Source of the DNA: an uncultured Eubacterium sp.
Lineage (GTDB): Bacteria; Bacillota; Clostridia; Lachnospirales; Lachnospiraceae
Reading direction: 5' to 3'
NCBI GenBank assembly: GCA_910584795.1
Contig: CAJUBZ010000003.1
Span: 6,230-70,229 of the forward strand
DNA length: 64,000 bases
Part shown: positions 43,673 through 52,750 of the stretch, piece by piece
Position numbering within the stretch: position 1 is the first letter of the stretch
Layout of the letters: each line of letters starts with the position of its first letter
Made by a program: the position numbers and the translations under genes
The notes under the pieces: model-generated
Seen by the model: only the letters and a program-made list of their open reading frames with translations
Told to the model about the DNA's origin: nothing
Databases searched by the model: none

Positions 43673-43716
43673 ATGCTGTACAGATTAAAATTGTAATCTG
43701 TGCAGCATTATTTTTA
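43673..43716 (+). terminator. Terminator of the chitinase gene
   Basis: A 15-bp stem ATGCTGTACAGATTA with TAATCTGTGCAGCAT is followed by TATTTTTATT. Confidence 0.88.
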
Positions 43717-43754
43717 TTCTTGAAATATATTATTAAAAACTTTTTTATACGACG

Positions 43755-43779
43755 TCGACTTTTATCGACTTATTTCGCT
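43755..43779 (+). promoter_or_regulatory. Phased TCG repeats (reverse Spo0A-box-like)
   Basis: TCGAC at 43755 and 43765 and TCGC at 43775 repeat every 10 bp; on the reverse strand they read like weak Spo0A boxes (TTCGACA complement). The shared motif of the chitinase promoter follows at 43799-43810 and 43834-43848. Confidence 0.4.
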
Positions 43780-43893
43780 AGAAATCCCTATAAATAGTGA
43801 GAAAAATGTAGATAAAAATATTTTTATATATTGCAAAAAAACGTTTCAACTGTTACGTTTTAATTGTTAATTAAAATAGAAAAGGAGAACGTT

Positions 43894-46800
43894 ATGAAAA
43901 AGCAATTTAAAAAATTAACAAGTGTAACTTTAGCAGTGACAATGCTGGTATCATTATGTAGTACCAATGTTGTTAAAAGCACAACAACAAAGGCTGACAA
44001 TAAATCAGTAACAGTTTATGACCAGATTGAAGAAGTTCATATCTCAGAAAAGAAACTAGATGATTTAGCAGAAGCAGCTCTGGAAGATGGGGCAAAAGCT
44101 GCAGAAGAAGTGAATAAGTATAAAGATGAAGCAGATTATAATGCAGCATTAAATTCTGCTTTGACATCTTATTATGAGACAGAAGATTTTGAGCAGTTAG
44201 AGGAATTTCAGAATGTAGTTGACAACCGAAGCGATGATGTTGTGGAAGCGTATGAGGAAGCAGCAGAGGAAAGAGCCAAGGGTGATGAGAATGATTTTGA
44301 AACAGGAAAAGTATTAGCCATATTTGATAGTGAGGCAACAGAAGAGGAAATTCATGCAGTCTGTGAAGCACAGAATGGAGAAATAGAATCTATTTATAAA
44401 GATTTCACAGGAGATTATGTTGCGGAAATCTCTATATCATTAGGACAGACTGTAGATATGGCATCAGAAGCATATAGTCAGTATAGTATTACAGAAGCAG
44501 TGGATGGTAATGATTACCACTCTGTGAAAGAAACGGCATTGGAAGCAACAAATGACCCAGACATCAAGAATCAGTATTATTTAGATAATATATATGTGAA
44601 GGAGGCTTGGGATTATGTTTCCAGTCACACTCATAATAAAGTGTTAGTAGGAGTTATTGATACAGGAGTTCAGGTTGATCATCCGGATCTTAAAAACGTA
44701 CTTTCACCATATTCAGCAGATGTGACAGGTGATACACCGGTTCTACTGAAAGATTGTGCTGAGCCGGCAAAAGATGACCATGGAACAGGAGTGGCAAGTA
44801 TTATTGCAGCGGAATCAAACAATAGCAGACAGATGGCAGGAGTGGCAAGTTGTTATAATAATGATGTTGTTGAGATTCTTGGAATTCAGGCATCTATATA
44901 TTATGAGATAGATAAAGAATATAGATTTTTTTTAAAAGAAGTGGTTAGAGCATTAAATTATTGTGCTGAATACGGAACAAAAGTGGTAAATATGAGTCTT
45001 GGAGGATATACAAATAATATTGCATTAGAATATGTTATAAGAAAAATGACAGATGCAGGCATTATTGTAGTATGTGCCGCTGGAAATGATACTACAAGTA
45101 AAGATCATTTTCCTTCGGATTATGAAACAGCAATTGGAGTTGCATCAACAACTTCAGAAAATGTACTTTCATCATTTTCTAATTATGGAAGTCAGAAGAA
45201 TATATGTGCACCAGGCAGTGATATGTATATGTTAAATGATCAGTCAGTTACACGATATAATAGTGGAACTTCGTTTGCATCTCCGGTAGCTGCCGCTGTT
45301 GCAGCGATGATGTGTTCCTTAAACGGTGATTTAAATTACTTTGATGTTAAGAGAATTATGGCAAATACAGCAACAGACTTAGCTGATGGAACATCTAGGA
45401 ACAAAGTACCATACGGAATTGTTAATGCAGCGAAGTGCGTAGAATACGCAGTTGATTATACTCCGGAGACATTATTTAAGTTTGAGCCTAAAGAATATCA
45501 AAATCTGGCATATAGAAAAAATGTAACGGCATCGAATGCTTATAATACAGAAACATTTCCACTAAGTAATCTGGTAGATGAAGATATTAAAACAAAATGT
45601 ATTACAGGGAATGAGAGTGGACAATGGGTAGAAGTAGATTTAGGTGCAATATATGATATTGACAAAATAAATCTTTGTTATGATAGATTCAGTACAACAG
45701 GATATCAAATAAAAATTTCAGAAGATCACAAAAATTGGACTGAAATAGCAAAAGGAGATAAAGAAGCGCAGGTTAGTAAGGTTTTTGAGTTTGAAAAACA
45801 GAAAGCCAGATATGTAAAAGTGGATTTTATTGACAACGATACATATGTAGTATTAACAGAGTTACAAGTTTTTGGATATATTCAGGAACTAGTACAATAT
45901 AAAGATATATTAAATGAAAAAGAAAAACCATCTGATGTTTTGAATATGACTGCAGGTTGGTCCTTTCCTGGAGGCGTTGTTGTGACATGGAAAGATGATG
46001 CAAACAGAAGATCAAAGAAATATACATATAATGTTTATGTAGGTGGTAGGTTAGAAAGAACTGTTTCATCACCAACAGTTTGTGTGATTTCAGGATTAGC
46101 TACAGGAACACATACATTTAAGGTTACTGCATGTTTGAATGGATATGAGTCAGAAGGAGTTGAAATACGTACATATGTAGGTAATACAGTGCCGACTACA
46201 ACAACTGCGGCACCAACGACAACACCGGTTTCATCAACAACGCAGGCTCCGACTACCACACCAACACCAACCACAGAGACAACGACAACACCGATTCCAA
46301 CTACTACAGATGCAGATAAAGAGTTATTGGAAGTAATAGGAATGGTTGCATCCTGCCCGGGAGATAATACCATAGGAGTTGTATGGGGGCAGGATGATGA
46401 GCGAATTAACAGTGGGTATAAGTATAATGTATATATTAACGATGTTAAAGTATTAAGCGATGTGATTTGTAATTATTATATCATTGATAAGATTGAAGCA
46501 GGGAATGTTAAAGTTAAAGTAACAGCAACTTTGAATGGAAAGGAGTCAGCCGGAGTGACACAAGTGGTTAATGTGACGGGCGATGGGAAAGTTCCTACAA
46601 CTTCAGAAACAGCCACAGAGACACCAACCGCAATACCGGCAACGACAACGACACAAATACCATCTGCCACAGAGACACCAACAACAGAGTCTTTAACGAC
46701 TGTAGTTTCAGGGAAAGAACCTCTGGAAGTAATTGGGATGGTAGCTTCTTGTCCGTCAGATAATACTGTAGGAGTTGTATGGGGGCAGGATGCAGATAGA

Positions 46801-46992
46801 ATGGCTAGTGGATGTAAATATAATGTATATATTAATGGAGAAAAGAAATTGAATGAAGTAATATGTTCATACTATACAATTGAAAATATCAGTGCCGGTC
46901 CGGTAACTGTAAAGGTCACCTCAGTGCTCAATGGTATTGAGTCACCGGGAGTCGTACAAGATATTAATGTTTCAGGAACAGTTCTGAGATAG
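43894..46992 (+). CDS. Secreted subtilisin (S8) with discoidin and repeat domains
   Basis: Secreted protease of 1,032 aa. Signal peptide ~1-35, acidic propeptide to ~215, S8 domain ~220-535 with Asp256 (VIDTGVQVDHPD), His296 (DDHGTGVAS) and Ser460 (SGTSFASPVAA). An F5/8 type C (discoidin) domain ~540-670 ends in ELQVFGYI. Three FN3-like modules follow, separated by Thr/Pro linkers; the last two share VIGMVASCP and VVWGQD. ATG 43894 follows AAAGGAG by 6 nt and replaces an in-frame TTG at 43864. Discoidin domains bind glycans or membranes, so the protease is probably targeted. It shares promoter blocks with the chitinase. Confidence 0.95.
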   Translation: MKKQFKKLTSVTLAVTMLVSLCSTNVVKSTTTKADNKSVTVYDQIEEVHISEKKLDDLAEAALEDGAKAAEEVNKYKDEADYNAALNSALTSYYETEDFEQLEEFQNVVDNRSDDVVEAYEEAAEERAKGDENDFETGKVLAIFDSEATEEEIHAVCEAQNGEIESIYKDFTGDYVAEISISLGQTVDMASEAYSQYSITEAVDGNDYHSVKETALEATNDPDIKNQYYLDNIYVKEAWDYVSSHTHNKVLVGVIDTGVQVDHPDLKNVLSPYSADVTGDTPVLLKDCAEPAKDDHGTGVASIIAAESNNSRQMAGVASCYNNDVVEILGIQASIYYEIDKEYRFFLKEVVRALNYCAEYGTKVVNMSLGGYTNNIALEYVIRKMTDAGIIVVCAAGNDTTSKDHFPSDYETAIGVASTTSENVLSSFSNYGSQKNICAPGSDMYMLNDQSVTRYNSGTSFASPVAAAVAAMMCSLNGDLNYFDVKRIMANTATDLADGTSRNKVPYGIVNAAKCVEYAVDYTPETLFKFEPKEYQNLAYRKNVTASNAYNTETFPLSNLVDEDIKTKCITGNESGQWVEVDLGAIYDIDKINLCYDRFSTTGYQIKISEDHKNWTEIAKGDKEAQVSKVFEFEKQKARYVKVDFIDNDTYVVLTELQVFGYIQELVQYKDILNEKEKPSDVLNMTAGWSFPGGVVVTWKDDANRRSKKYTYNVYVGGRLERTVSSPTVCVISGLATGTHTFKVTACLNGYESEGVEIRTYVGNTVPTTTTAAPTTTPVSSTTQAPTTTPTPTTETTTTPIPTTTDADKELLEVIGMVASCPGDNTIGVVWGQDDERINSGYKYNVYINDVKVLSDVICNYYIIDKIEAGNVKVKVTATLNGKESAGVTQVVNVTGDGKVPTTSETATETPTAIPATTTTQIPSATETPTTESLTTVVSGKEPLEVIGMVASCPSDNTVGVVWGQDADRMASGCKYNVYINGEKKLNEVICSYYTIENISAGPVTVKVTSVLNGIESPGVVQDINVSGTVLR

Positions 46993-46999
46993 GAATTAT

Positions 47000-47040
47000 A
47001 CAACCGTTTCACAATTAAAATGTGAGACGGTTGTTTTTTG
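47000..47040 (+). terminator. Terminator of the S8 gene
   Basis: A 14-bp stem ACAACCGTTTCACA with TGTGAGACGGTTGT is followed by TTTTTT. Confidence 0.92.
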
Positions 47041-47118
47041 AATTGTGTATAATACTGTGGTAAAATATAAACAAAAATTATTTTTCATATTAGATTTTGG
47101 AGGAACAAGGAGAGTAAG

Positions 47119-47715
47119 ATGGATATATATATTGTACGTCACGGTGAGACGGTGTGGAATAAATCAAGATTATTACAGGGAAGCAGAGATATTGAATTGA
47201 GTAAAGAAGGAAGAGAAGCAGCAATATATCGGGGAGAACAGTTACAGGATATCGACTTTGACGTTATATATAGTTCTCCATTATCCAGAGCTTATGAGAC
47301 TGCATGTTTGATTCGTGGCAGTAAAGATGTAGAAATCATAAAAGATGACAGACTACGGGAGGTTAGCTTTGGAGTAAACGAGGGCGAGAGCGCAATTGAA
47401 CTACAAAAAGATAAGAGCAATCCTTTTTGTAAGTTTTTTGATGACCCTGAAAATTATATTGCACCAGAAGATGGAGAGTCTTTAAAGGAAGTATGTATTC
47501 GGACAAAAGAATTTATGGAAGAAGTTATTGAGCCGCAGAAAGAAAAATTAAATAAAGTATTGATTGCAGGGCATGGTGCAATGAATAAAGGTATTATGTG
47601 TCATGTGCTAAATCATGGTCTGGACAAGTATTGGTCTGGAGGATTACAGAAAAATTGTGGAATTTTGATTGTCAGATTAGATCATAAAGGTTATGAACAG
47701 ATTGGAGAGTTATAG
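47119..47715 (+). CDS. Histidine phosphatase (phosphoglycerate mutase-like)
   Basis: Cytosolic protein of 198 aa of the histidine phosphatase superfamily. IVRHGETVWN at residue 4 holds the catalytic His in the RHG motif, SSPLSRAYETA near 54 the second Arg, and AGHGAMNKG near 152 the second His. The substrate is unknown: relatives include cobalamin-pathway and general phosphomonoesterases, and no cofactor-dependent mutase signature is clear. GGAG lies before ATG 47119; 17 bp separate it from tcdA. Confidence 0.92.
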   Translation: MDIYIVRHGETVWNKSRLLQGSRDIELSKEGREAAIYRGEQLQDIDFDVIYSSPLSRAYETACLIRGSKDVEIIKDDRLREVSFGVNEGESAIELQKDKSNPFCKFFDDPENYIAPEDGESLKEVCIRTKEFMEEVIEPQKEKLNKVLIAGHGAMNKGIMCHVLNHGLDKYWSGGLQKNCGILIVRLDHKGYEQIGEL

Positions 47716-47732
47716 TAAAAAAGGATAGAAAG

Positions 47733-48452
47733 ATGGAAAATAGATTTTCAAGAACAGAAATTTTAATTGGAAAAGAAAATATGGAAAAATTAAAGAACGC
47801 CAGAGTGGCAGTTTTTGGGGTAGGTGGTGTTGGTGGATATGTTGTAGAGGCCTTGGCAAGAAGTGGTGTTGGTACTCTGGATTTGATTGATGATGATAAG
47901 GTTAGTTTAACAAATATTAATAGACAGATTATTGCAACAACCAGTACAGTTGGAAAATATAAAGTAGATGTAGCAAAAGACAGGGTATTAGACATTAATC
48001 CCGAAGCGACAGTAAACATATATAAAACATTTTATCTTCCGGAAACGGCAGAACAGTTTGATTTTTCCCAATATGATTATGTAGTTGATGCTATAGATAC
48101 AGTTACTGGCAAATTGCAGTTAGTGGAGCAGGCAGAAAAAAGCAGAACAGCTATTATCAGTTCTATGGGAGCAGGAAATAAAATGAACCCTGCCGCTTTT
48201 GAAGTGGATGACATTTCCAGAACTTCGGTCTGCCCTTTGGCAAAAGTTATGAGGCGCGAATTAAAAAAGAGAGGGATTCAGAATCTAAAAGTAGTTTATT
48301 CAAAAGAAAAGGCTCTCATACCTCAGGAAATTGCTGAGGAAAATGCAAAACATATAAAAAGACAGATACCTGGAAGTAATGCATTTGTGCCATCGGTAGC
48401 AGGATTAATAATAGCCGGAGAAGTCATAAAGGATATAACTAAAAAGTTATAG
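47733..48452 (+). CDS. tcdA: tRNA threonylcarbamoyladenosine dehydratase
   Basis: E1-like enzyme of 239 aa of the TcdA/CsdL type that cyclises t6A37 in tRNA to ct6A using ATP. ThiF-fold motifs: VAVFGVGGVGGYVVEALARS (nucleotide loop) near 28, DDDKVSLTNINRQI near 51, DAIDTV near 119, and a conserved SVCPLAKVMRREL segment. Length and N-terminal NRFSRTEILIG fit TcdA rather than MoeB or ThiF. It follows the phosphatase gene in a two-gene operon. Confidence 0.92.
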   Translation: MENRFSRTEILIGKENMEKLKNARVAVFGVGGVGGYVVEALARSGVGTLDLIDDDKVSLTNINRQIIATTSTVGKYKVDVAKDRVLDINPEATVNIYKTFYLPETAEQFDFSQYDYVVDAIDTVTGKLQLVEQAEKSRTAIISSMGAGNKMNPAAFEVDDISRTSVCPLAKVMRRELKKRGIQNLKVVYSKEKALIPQEIAEENAKHIKRQIPGSNAFVPSVAGLIIAGEVIKDITKKL

Positions 48453-48488
48453 AAATATAAAAAACACACTAACTAAAAAATGAGGGTG

Positions 48489-48563
48489 TTGAATTGAGTG
48501 AATAGCAATTTTATAATAAATAGCGAATGAAAAAATATAGGAGGTGCTGGTGACCTCCTATAT
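48489..48563 (+). promoter_or_regulatory. GH16 promoter and 5' stem-loop
   Basis: TTGAAT (48489-48494), 17-bp spacer, TATAAT (48512-48517). Within ~15 nt of the expected transcript start stands a perfect 11-bp stem (48535-48545 with 48553-48563) containing AGGAGGT, not followed by a T run. It looks like a 5' mRNA stabiliser or a decoy ribosome site, not a terminator. Confidence 0.65.
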
Positions 48564-48589
48564 CAATGTAAAGAGAAAGGAAGAAGGTT

Positions 48590-51259
48590 ATGAAAAGATT
48601 ATTTTCAAAAATGACAGCTATTATTGTAGCAATTGCAGTTGTACTTAGTACGCTTGGTGTTACAGGCTGGATGTCAATGAGCAGTGCAACTGATGTTTCA
48701 GCTGCTGCAACAACAATCACATCAATGGACTATTTCTCACCTAATGATGGTCCGGTTATTAAAAGAGAAAGTGTTGATGAAGCAAGTTTCGGCTTTGTTA
48801 TGCCAAAGTTTAATGGTAAGACCAGTGATGAGCTTTCTATTGCAGATGTAGAAGCGGATGTACAGGTTTATGTTAAACAGGCAAAGGGAACAAATGGAGA
48901 ATGGAAGAAGATTGAAGAAGTAAGTTATTTTAAGTGGAACGATACCTGGGCTTGGGAACACCAGAGCTGGGGTGGATGGGTTTGCTGGATGAAATTAACA
49001 GAAACTACAGAATTCCGTTTTCATGCTAAAGCAAACAATATTGACTTAGATTATACAATGGAGTTAAATACACTGCCAAAGTATGAGTTAAAGAGTATTA
49101 CTACTACAGAAACAAATATTGCGGCAGATACTACTGGTAAATCAGCTACCCATTGGGGTGCTTGGACATTTAATGGAGATAGCAGTATTAAATATCAGCA
49201 GGTTGAAGATGATATTACAATTTTAGTAGATAATAATGATGGAAAAGGATTTGTAAAATTCTTAGGAAATGCTGCTTCAGGATTCCTTTGGGATCAGAAC
49301 TTCGGATACTATACAGATGGAGATGGTGGATACTGGTTCCAGAATATTAACTGGTCATTTACCCTCAGATTCCAGAAAAAAACAGATAGTAGTATCTATC
49401 AGGACGTTAAGGTTACATATACAGAGCCTACAAGAAGCGATTACAAATTATCTGCTTATGAGGGTGTTTCATATGATGCAAGTACAAAGGCAGATGCAGC
49501 AGTAGGTATTCCGCTTCCGAAAATTGGCGGAACACCTGCAACAAAAAAAGATTTAGATTTATTTAAATATGAAGTAAAAGTAAATGGCAACTGGGTAGCA
49601 TTGACAGATGTAGGTGTCAGTGGATTTGTATATGAAGGAAATGGATATAATAAAAACTCTCTTAGCCAGCAGTGGGGATACTTTGCAGATTATGTATTTG
49701 GACTGTGGTTCCAGCCTGTAAAGAGAGATACTGAGCTTCGTATAAAATACCCGATTGATGGTAAAAAAGGCGGAGATATGAACAGCAATTATGTTGATTA
49801 TACAATCAAGGGAAATACATCATATCAGCCGCAGTTACCAACAGATATGACAGATATTAAAGTAGAAGATAGTTCTAATGAATTTACACCAGAAGGCTGG
49901 AAAATGATTTGGAATGATGAATTTTCAGGAAATACTCTTGATCCTAAAAAATGGGGATACGAGGAAGGTTTCTTGTTAGATGAAAATGATATTGATACAG
50001 CTGGTTGGGGAAATCAGGAATTAGAGTGGTATACAAGAGATAATGTATCTGTAAAAGATGGTTCATTAAATATTTTAATGAAAAAGCAGCCAAAAGAATT
50101 TACTCAGAAAAATGATCCTTCTAAGAAGGCTACTGCCCAGTACTCTTCCGGAAAGATTACAACACAGAATAAATTCTCAGTGAAATATGGACGTGTTGAT
50201 TTCAGAGCAAAGATGCCTACAGGTGTAGGTGTATGGCCTGCTATGTGGATGCTTTCTAATGATGCAAGATATGGTTCATGGCCATTATCAGGTGAGATTG
50301 ATGTCTTTGAAGGACGTGGACGTACACCGGATATGGTATTTGGTACATTACATTATGGAGCACAGTGGCCAAATAATATTAATACATCTGATGTATTAGA
50401 TATGGTTCAGGATGGTAATAAGAAAACTGGTATTGACGACTGGCATGTATACAGTGTAGTTTGGGATGCAGAGACCATTAAAATCTATTGCGATGGTAAA
50501 TGTTACTTCAAATGTACATATGGTGAGTGGTATTCAGGTTCTGATAGAGGAAATGCCTATGCACCATTTGATCAGAGATTTTATTTAATTTTAAATCTTG
50601 CAGCAGGTGGAACTTTTGATAGTGGATATGTTCCAGATAGTAGTTTTTCTTCTGCAACAATGCAGGTTGATTATGTTCGTGTATACCAGAAGATGGTAAG
50701 TGCTACAGATGATGAGAAGCCAGATAAAAATCCGGATGTAAAGACAGACGGAGCAGATGATAATTTGTATGGTGATTATAAATTAGGAGCAGGTTCTACT
50801 CCAATTGTTCCTGGTGATAAAGAAACAACAGCACCAGGTGGAGAAGATACAACAACACCGGGTGGAGATGATACAACACCAGGTGGTAATGACACAACAA
50901 CACCAGGTGGAAATAAGCCGGGAACAGATAAGCCGGGAACAAATAAGCCAGGAGTTACAACGAGAGCACCTGGTAAAACAAAAATACTTAAAAAGACTAC
51001 TGTTAAAAAAGCTACAAAGAAAAAAGCATCAAAGAAGATAAAGATTACATTTAAGAAAGTAGCTGGTGCAAAGAAATATGTTGTACAGATTTCTAAAACA
51101 AAGAAATTTAAGAAGATTCTTGTGAAGAAGACTGTGAAGAAAGTAAAAGTTACAATCAGCAGTAAGAAATTCAGAAACAAGAAGAAACTTTATGTTCGTG
51201 TCAGAGCAGTAGGTGCTAAGAAATGGTCAAAGGCTAAAAAAGTTAAAATTAAAAAATAA
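48590..51259 (+). CDS. Large secreted GH16 beta-glucanase
   Basis: Secreted enzyme of 889 aa. Signal peptide ~1-40; three related beta modules of ~110-120 residues (~45-165, ~166-285, ~286-415), each with conserved W/F and YT ends, likely glycan-binding. GH16 domain ~430-705: GEIDVFEG gives Glu569, Asp571 and Glu574, again the laminarinase ExDxxE spacing. Gly/Thr/Pro linker with TPGG repeats ~745-790, then a Lys-rich FN3-like domain ~805-889 closely resembling the chitinase end (LYVRVR, WSK, KVKIK). GAAAGGA lies before ATG 48590. With the chitinase it suits attack on chitin/beta-1,3-glucan material. Confidence 0.95.
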   Translation: MKRLFSKMTAIIVAIAVVLSTLGVTGWMSMSSATDVSAAATTITSMDYFSPNDGPVIKRESVDEASFGFVMPKFNGKTSDELSIADVEADVQVYVKQAKGTNGEWKKIEEVSYFKWNDTWAWEHQSWGGWVCWMKLTETTEFRFHAKANNIDLDYTMELNTLPKYELKSITTTETNIAADTTGKSATHWGAWTFNGDSSIKYQQVEDDITILVDNNDGKGFVKFLGNAASGFLWDQNFGYYTDGDGGYWFQNINWSFTLRFQKKTDSSIYQDVKVTYTEPTRSDYKLSAYEGVSYDASTKADAAVGIPLPKIGGTPATKKDLDLFKYEVKVNGNWVALTDVGVSGFVYEGNGYNKNSLSQQWGYFADYVFGLWFQPVKRDTELRIKYPIDGKKGGDMNSNYVDYTIKGNTSYQPQLPTDMTDIKVEDSSNEFTPEGWKMIWNDEFSGNTLDPKKWGYEEGFLLDENDIDTAGWGNQELEWYTRDNVSVKDGSLNILMKKQPKEFTQKNDPSKKATAQYSSGKITTQNKFSVKYGRVDFRAKMPTGVGVWPAMWMLSNDARYGSWPLSGEIDVFEGRGRTPDMVFGTLHYGAQWPNNINTSDVLDMVQDGNKKTGIDDWHVYSVVWDAETIKIYCDGKCYFKCTYGEWYSGSDRGNAYAPFDQRFYLILNLAAGGTFDSGYVPDSSFSSATMQVDYVRVYQKMVSATDDEKPDKNPDVKTDGADDNLYGDYKLGAGSTPIVPGDKETTAPGGEDTTTPGGDDTTPGGNDTTTPGGNKPGTDKPGTNKPGVTTRAPGKTKILKKTTVKKATKKKASKKIKITFKKVAGAKKYVVQISKTKKFKKILVKKTVKKVKVTISSKKFRNKKKLYVRVRAVGAKKWSKAKKVKIKK

Positions 51260-51273
51260 TTAAATTAAGAAAT

Positions 51274-51326
51274 AAGCGGTTGAATGAAACGAAAAATAAT
51301 ATGTTTCATTGACCGCTTGTTTTATT
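51274..51326 (+). terminator. Terminator of the GH16 gene
   Basis: A long stem AAGCGGT...GAATGAAAC with GTTTCATTGACCGCTT is followed by GTTTTATT. Confidence 0.85.
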
Positions 51327-51368
51327 ATATAATTAAAAATATAAGTTTAAAATATTCAATTTAAAAAT

Positions 51369-51467
51369 AACATTTTAGGGTACACAGGGATTGCCTATCT
51401 GATTCGGGATAATAAAACAGGAGATATATTGTTTGTTGGTAAGGTTGTAAACCCAACTGAGAAATAA
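51369..51467 (+). pseudogene. Serpin C-terminal remnant
   Basis: The 32-codon frame ending TAA 51465-51467 reads GIAYLIRDNKTGDILFVGKV then VNPTEK, the highly conserved end of serpins (F-L-I-R-D-N-K-T-G-x-I-L-F-x-G-x-V-x-N-P). There is no start or upstream serpin sequence; it sits between the GH16 terminator and the next gene. A secreted protease-inhibitor gene once stood beside these hydrolases and was lost by deletion. The rest of the 303-bp gap holds only the terminator and the next gene's upstream region. Confidence 0.8.
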
Positions 51468-51562
51468 CATGTCTGCGGATTTAAAGGTATTCATAAAAGG
51501 TTATTTGACTTTTTGTTAGTTGTCTAATATGATATCTCTCAAAAGTTGAATGGGAGGTTCTT

Positions 51563-52504
51563 ATGAAATACAAGGTTTTAATTCCACAGGAAGTATCAGT
51601 AAAAGCCATAAATTACTTAGAAGCGAACGATTGTGAGTGTATCTGTTTAGATGATTGTTCTGTTGAGAATATGTGTAAATATGTAGGATGTTGCGATGCA
51701 ATTCTTGCAAGAACTGCAGACTTTAATCAACAGGTTTTAGAAAAGGGAACAAAACTAAAAATAGTAGCCAGACACGGTGCGGGATTGGATAATATAGATT
51801 TAGAGTATGCCAGGAAGAAAGGAATTGTTATTACCAATACTCCAGGAGCAAATTCTAATTCTGTGGCAGAGCATACCATAGCACTAATGTTGTCATGTGC
51901 TAAAAATATTCCGTATTTTGATAAAATTACCCGTGAAGGCGACTGGGTGAAAAGAGATACAGAGAAGACAATTGATGTGTCAGAAAAAACATTAGGGTTA
52001 ATAGGATTTGGACGTATATCCAGCCTGGTGGCGAAAAAGGCAGCACTGGGATTTGATATGAAAGTATTGGTCTATCGGACTCATAGGAACACACCGCTGC
52101 CGGAATATGTACAGGAAGTAGAGAATATGGAGGAAGTACTCAGTAATAGTGATTTTGTATCTTTCCATATGCCCCTGAGACCTGATACAGAAAATATTAT
52201 CAATAAAAAGACACTCGGATTGATGAAGAAAAGTGCATATTTTATTAATATGGCAAGAGGTGGAAATGTAGATGAAGATGCATTATATGATGCTTTGAAA
52301 AATCACGATATTGCAGGTGCGGCAATTGATGTATTTAAGATGGAGCCGCCAGGAGCAGATAATAAGTTATTTGAATTAGACAATCTGATTGTTTCACCTC
52401 ATAATGCAGCACATTCTTATGATTCTATGGATCGTATGGCGTACAATGCGGCAACAGAGATTATAAAAGTGTTGAATGGTAAACAACCGCAATGGCAGGT
52501 GTAA
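51563..52504 (+). CDS. D-2-hydroxyacid dehydrogenase (phosphoglycerate dehydrogenase-like)
   Basis: NAD-dependent enzyme of 313 aa. An N-terminal substrate domain, then the Rossmann core with LGLIGFGRISSLVAKKA near 143, NTPGANSNSVAEHTIALML near 93, the Arg in INMARGGNVDEDAL near 226, the Glu in FKMEPPGADN, and the His in SPHNAAHS near 279. It lacks the ACT domain of full SerA, so it could act on phosphoglycerate or another 2-hydroxyacid. AATGGGAGG lies before ATG 51563. Monocistronic. Confidence 0.93.
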   Translation: MKYKVLIPQEVSVKAINYLEANDCECICLDDCSVENMCKYVGCCDAILARTADFNQQVLEKGTKLKIVARHGAGLDNIDLEYARKKGIVITNTPGANSNSVAEHTIALMLSCAKNIPYFDKITREGDWVKRDTEKTIDVSEKTLGLIGFGRISSLVAKKAALGFDMKVLVYRTHRNTPLPEYVQEVENMEEVLSNSDFVSFHMPLRPDTENIINKKTLGLMKKSAYFINMARGGNVDEDALYDALKNHDIAGAAIDVFKMEPPGADNKLFELDNLIVSPHNAAHSYDSMDRMAYNAATEIIKVLNGKQPQWQV

Positions 52505-52526
52505 AACAATATTTTTTTAGAAAGAT

Positions 52527-52572
52527 GATGTTATACATATTAGTTTTGTATAACATCGTCTTTCTTTTTTCA
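52527..52572 (+). terminator. Terminator of the dehydrogenase gene
   Basis: GATGTTATAC pairs with GTATAACATC, followed by GTCTTTCTTTTTT. Confidence 0.85.
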
Positions 52573-52665
52573 TAATAATTTATGATATGACAGCATATTG
52601 TGAGGTAACATTTTCATAGATTATTTTACATAATATATTAATTATAAATATTATAATAATATTTG

Positions 52666-52694
52666 TTGACAAAAGATAACTGAATAATTATAAT
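52666..52694 (+). promoter_or_regulatory. Consensus sigma-A promoter of the ABC operon
   Basis: TTGACA (52666-52671), 17-bp spacer, TATAAT (52689-52694): perfect in both boxes, with an AT-rich UP-like tract upstream. Such a strong promoter implies repression or attenuation by a factor not visible here. Confidence 0.9.
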
Positions 52695-52750
52695 ATTTTT
52701 GTAAACTATATACATTATAATAAGAAAGTTATAAAAAAGGAGGAAGTTGC

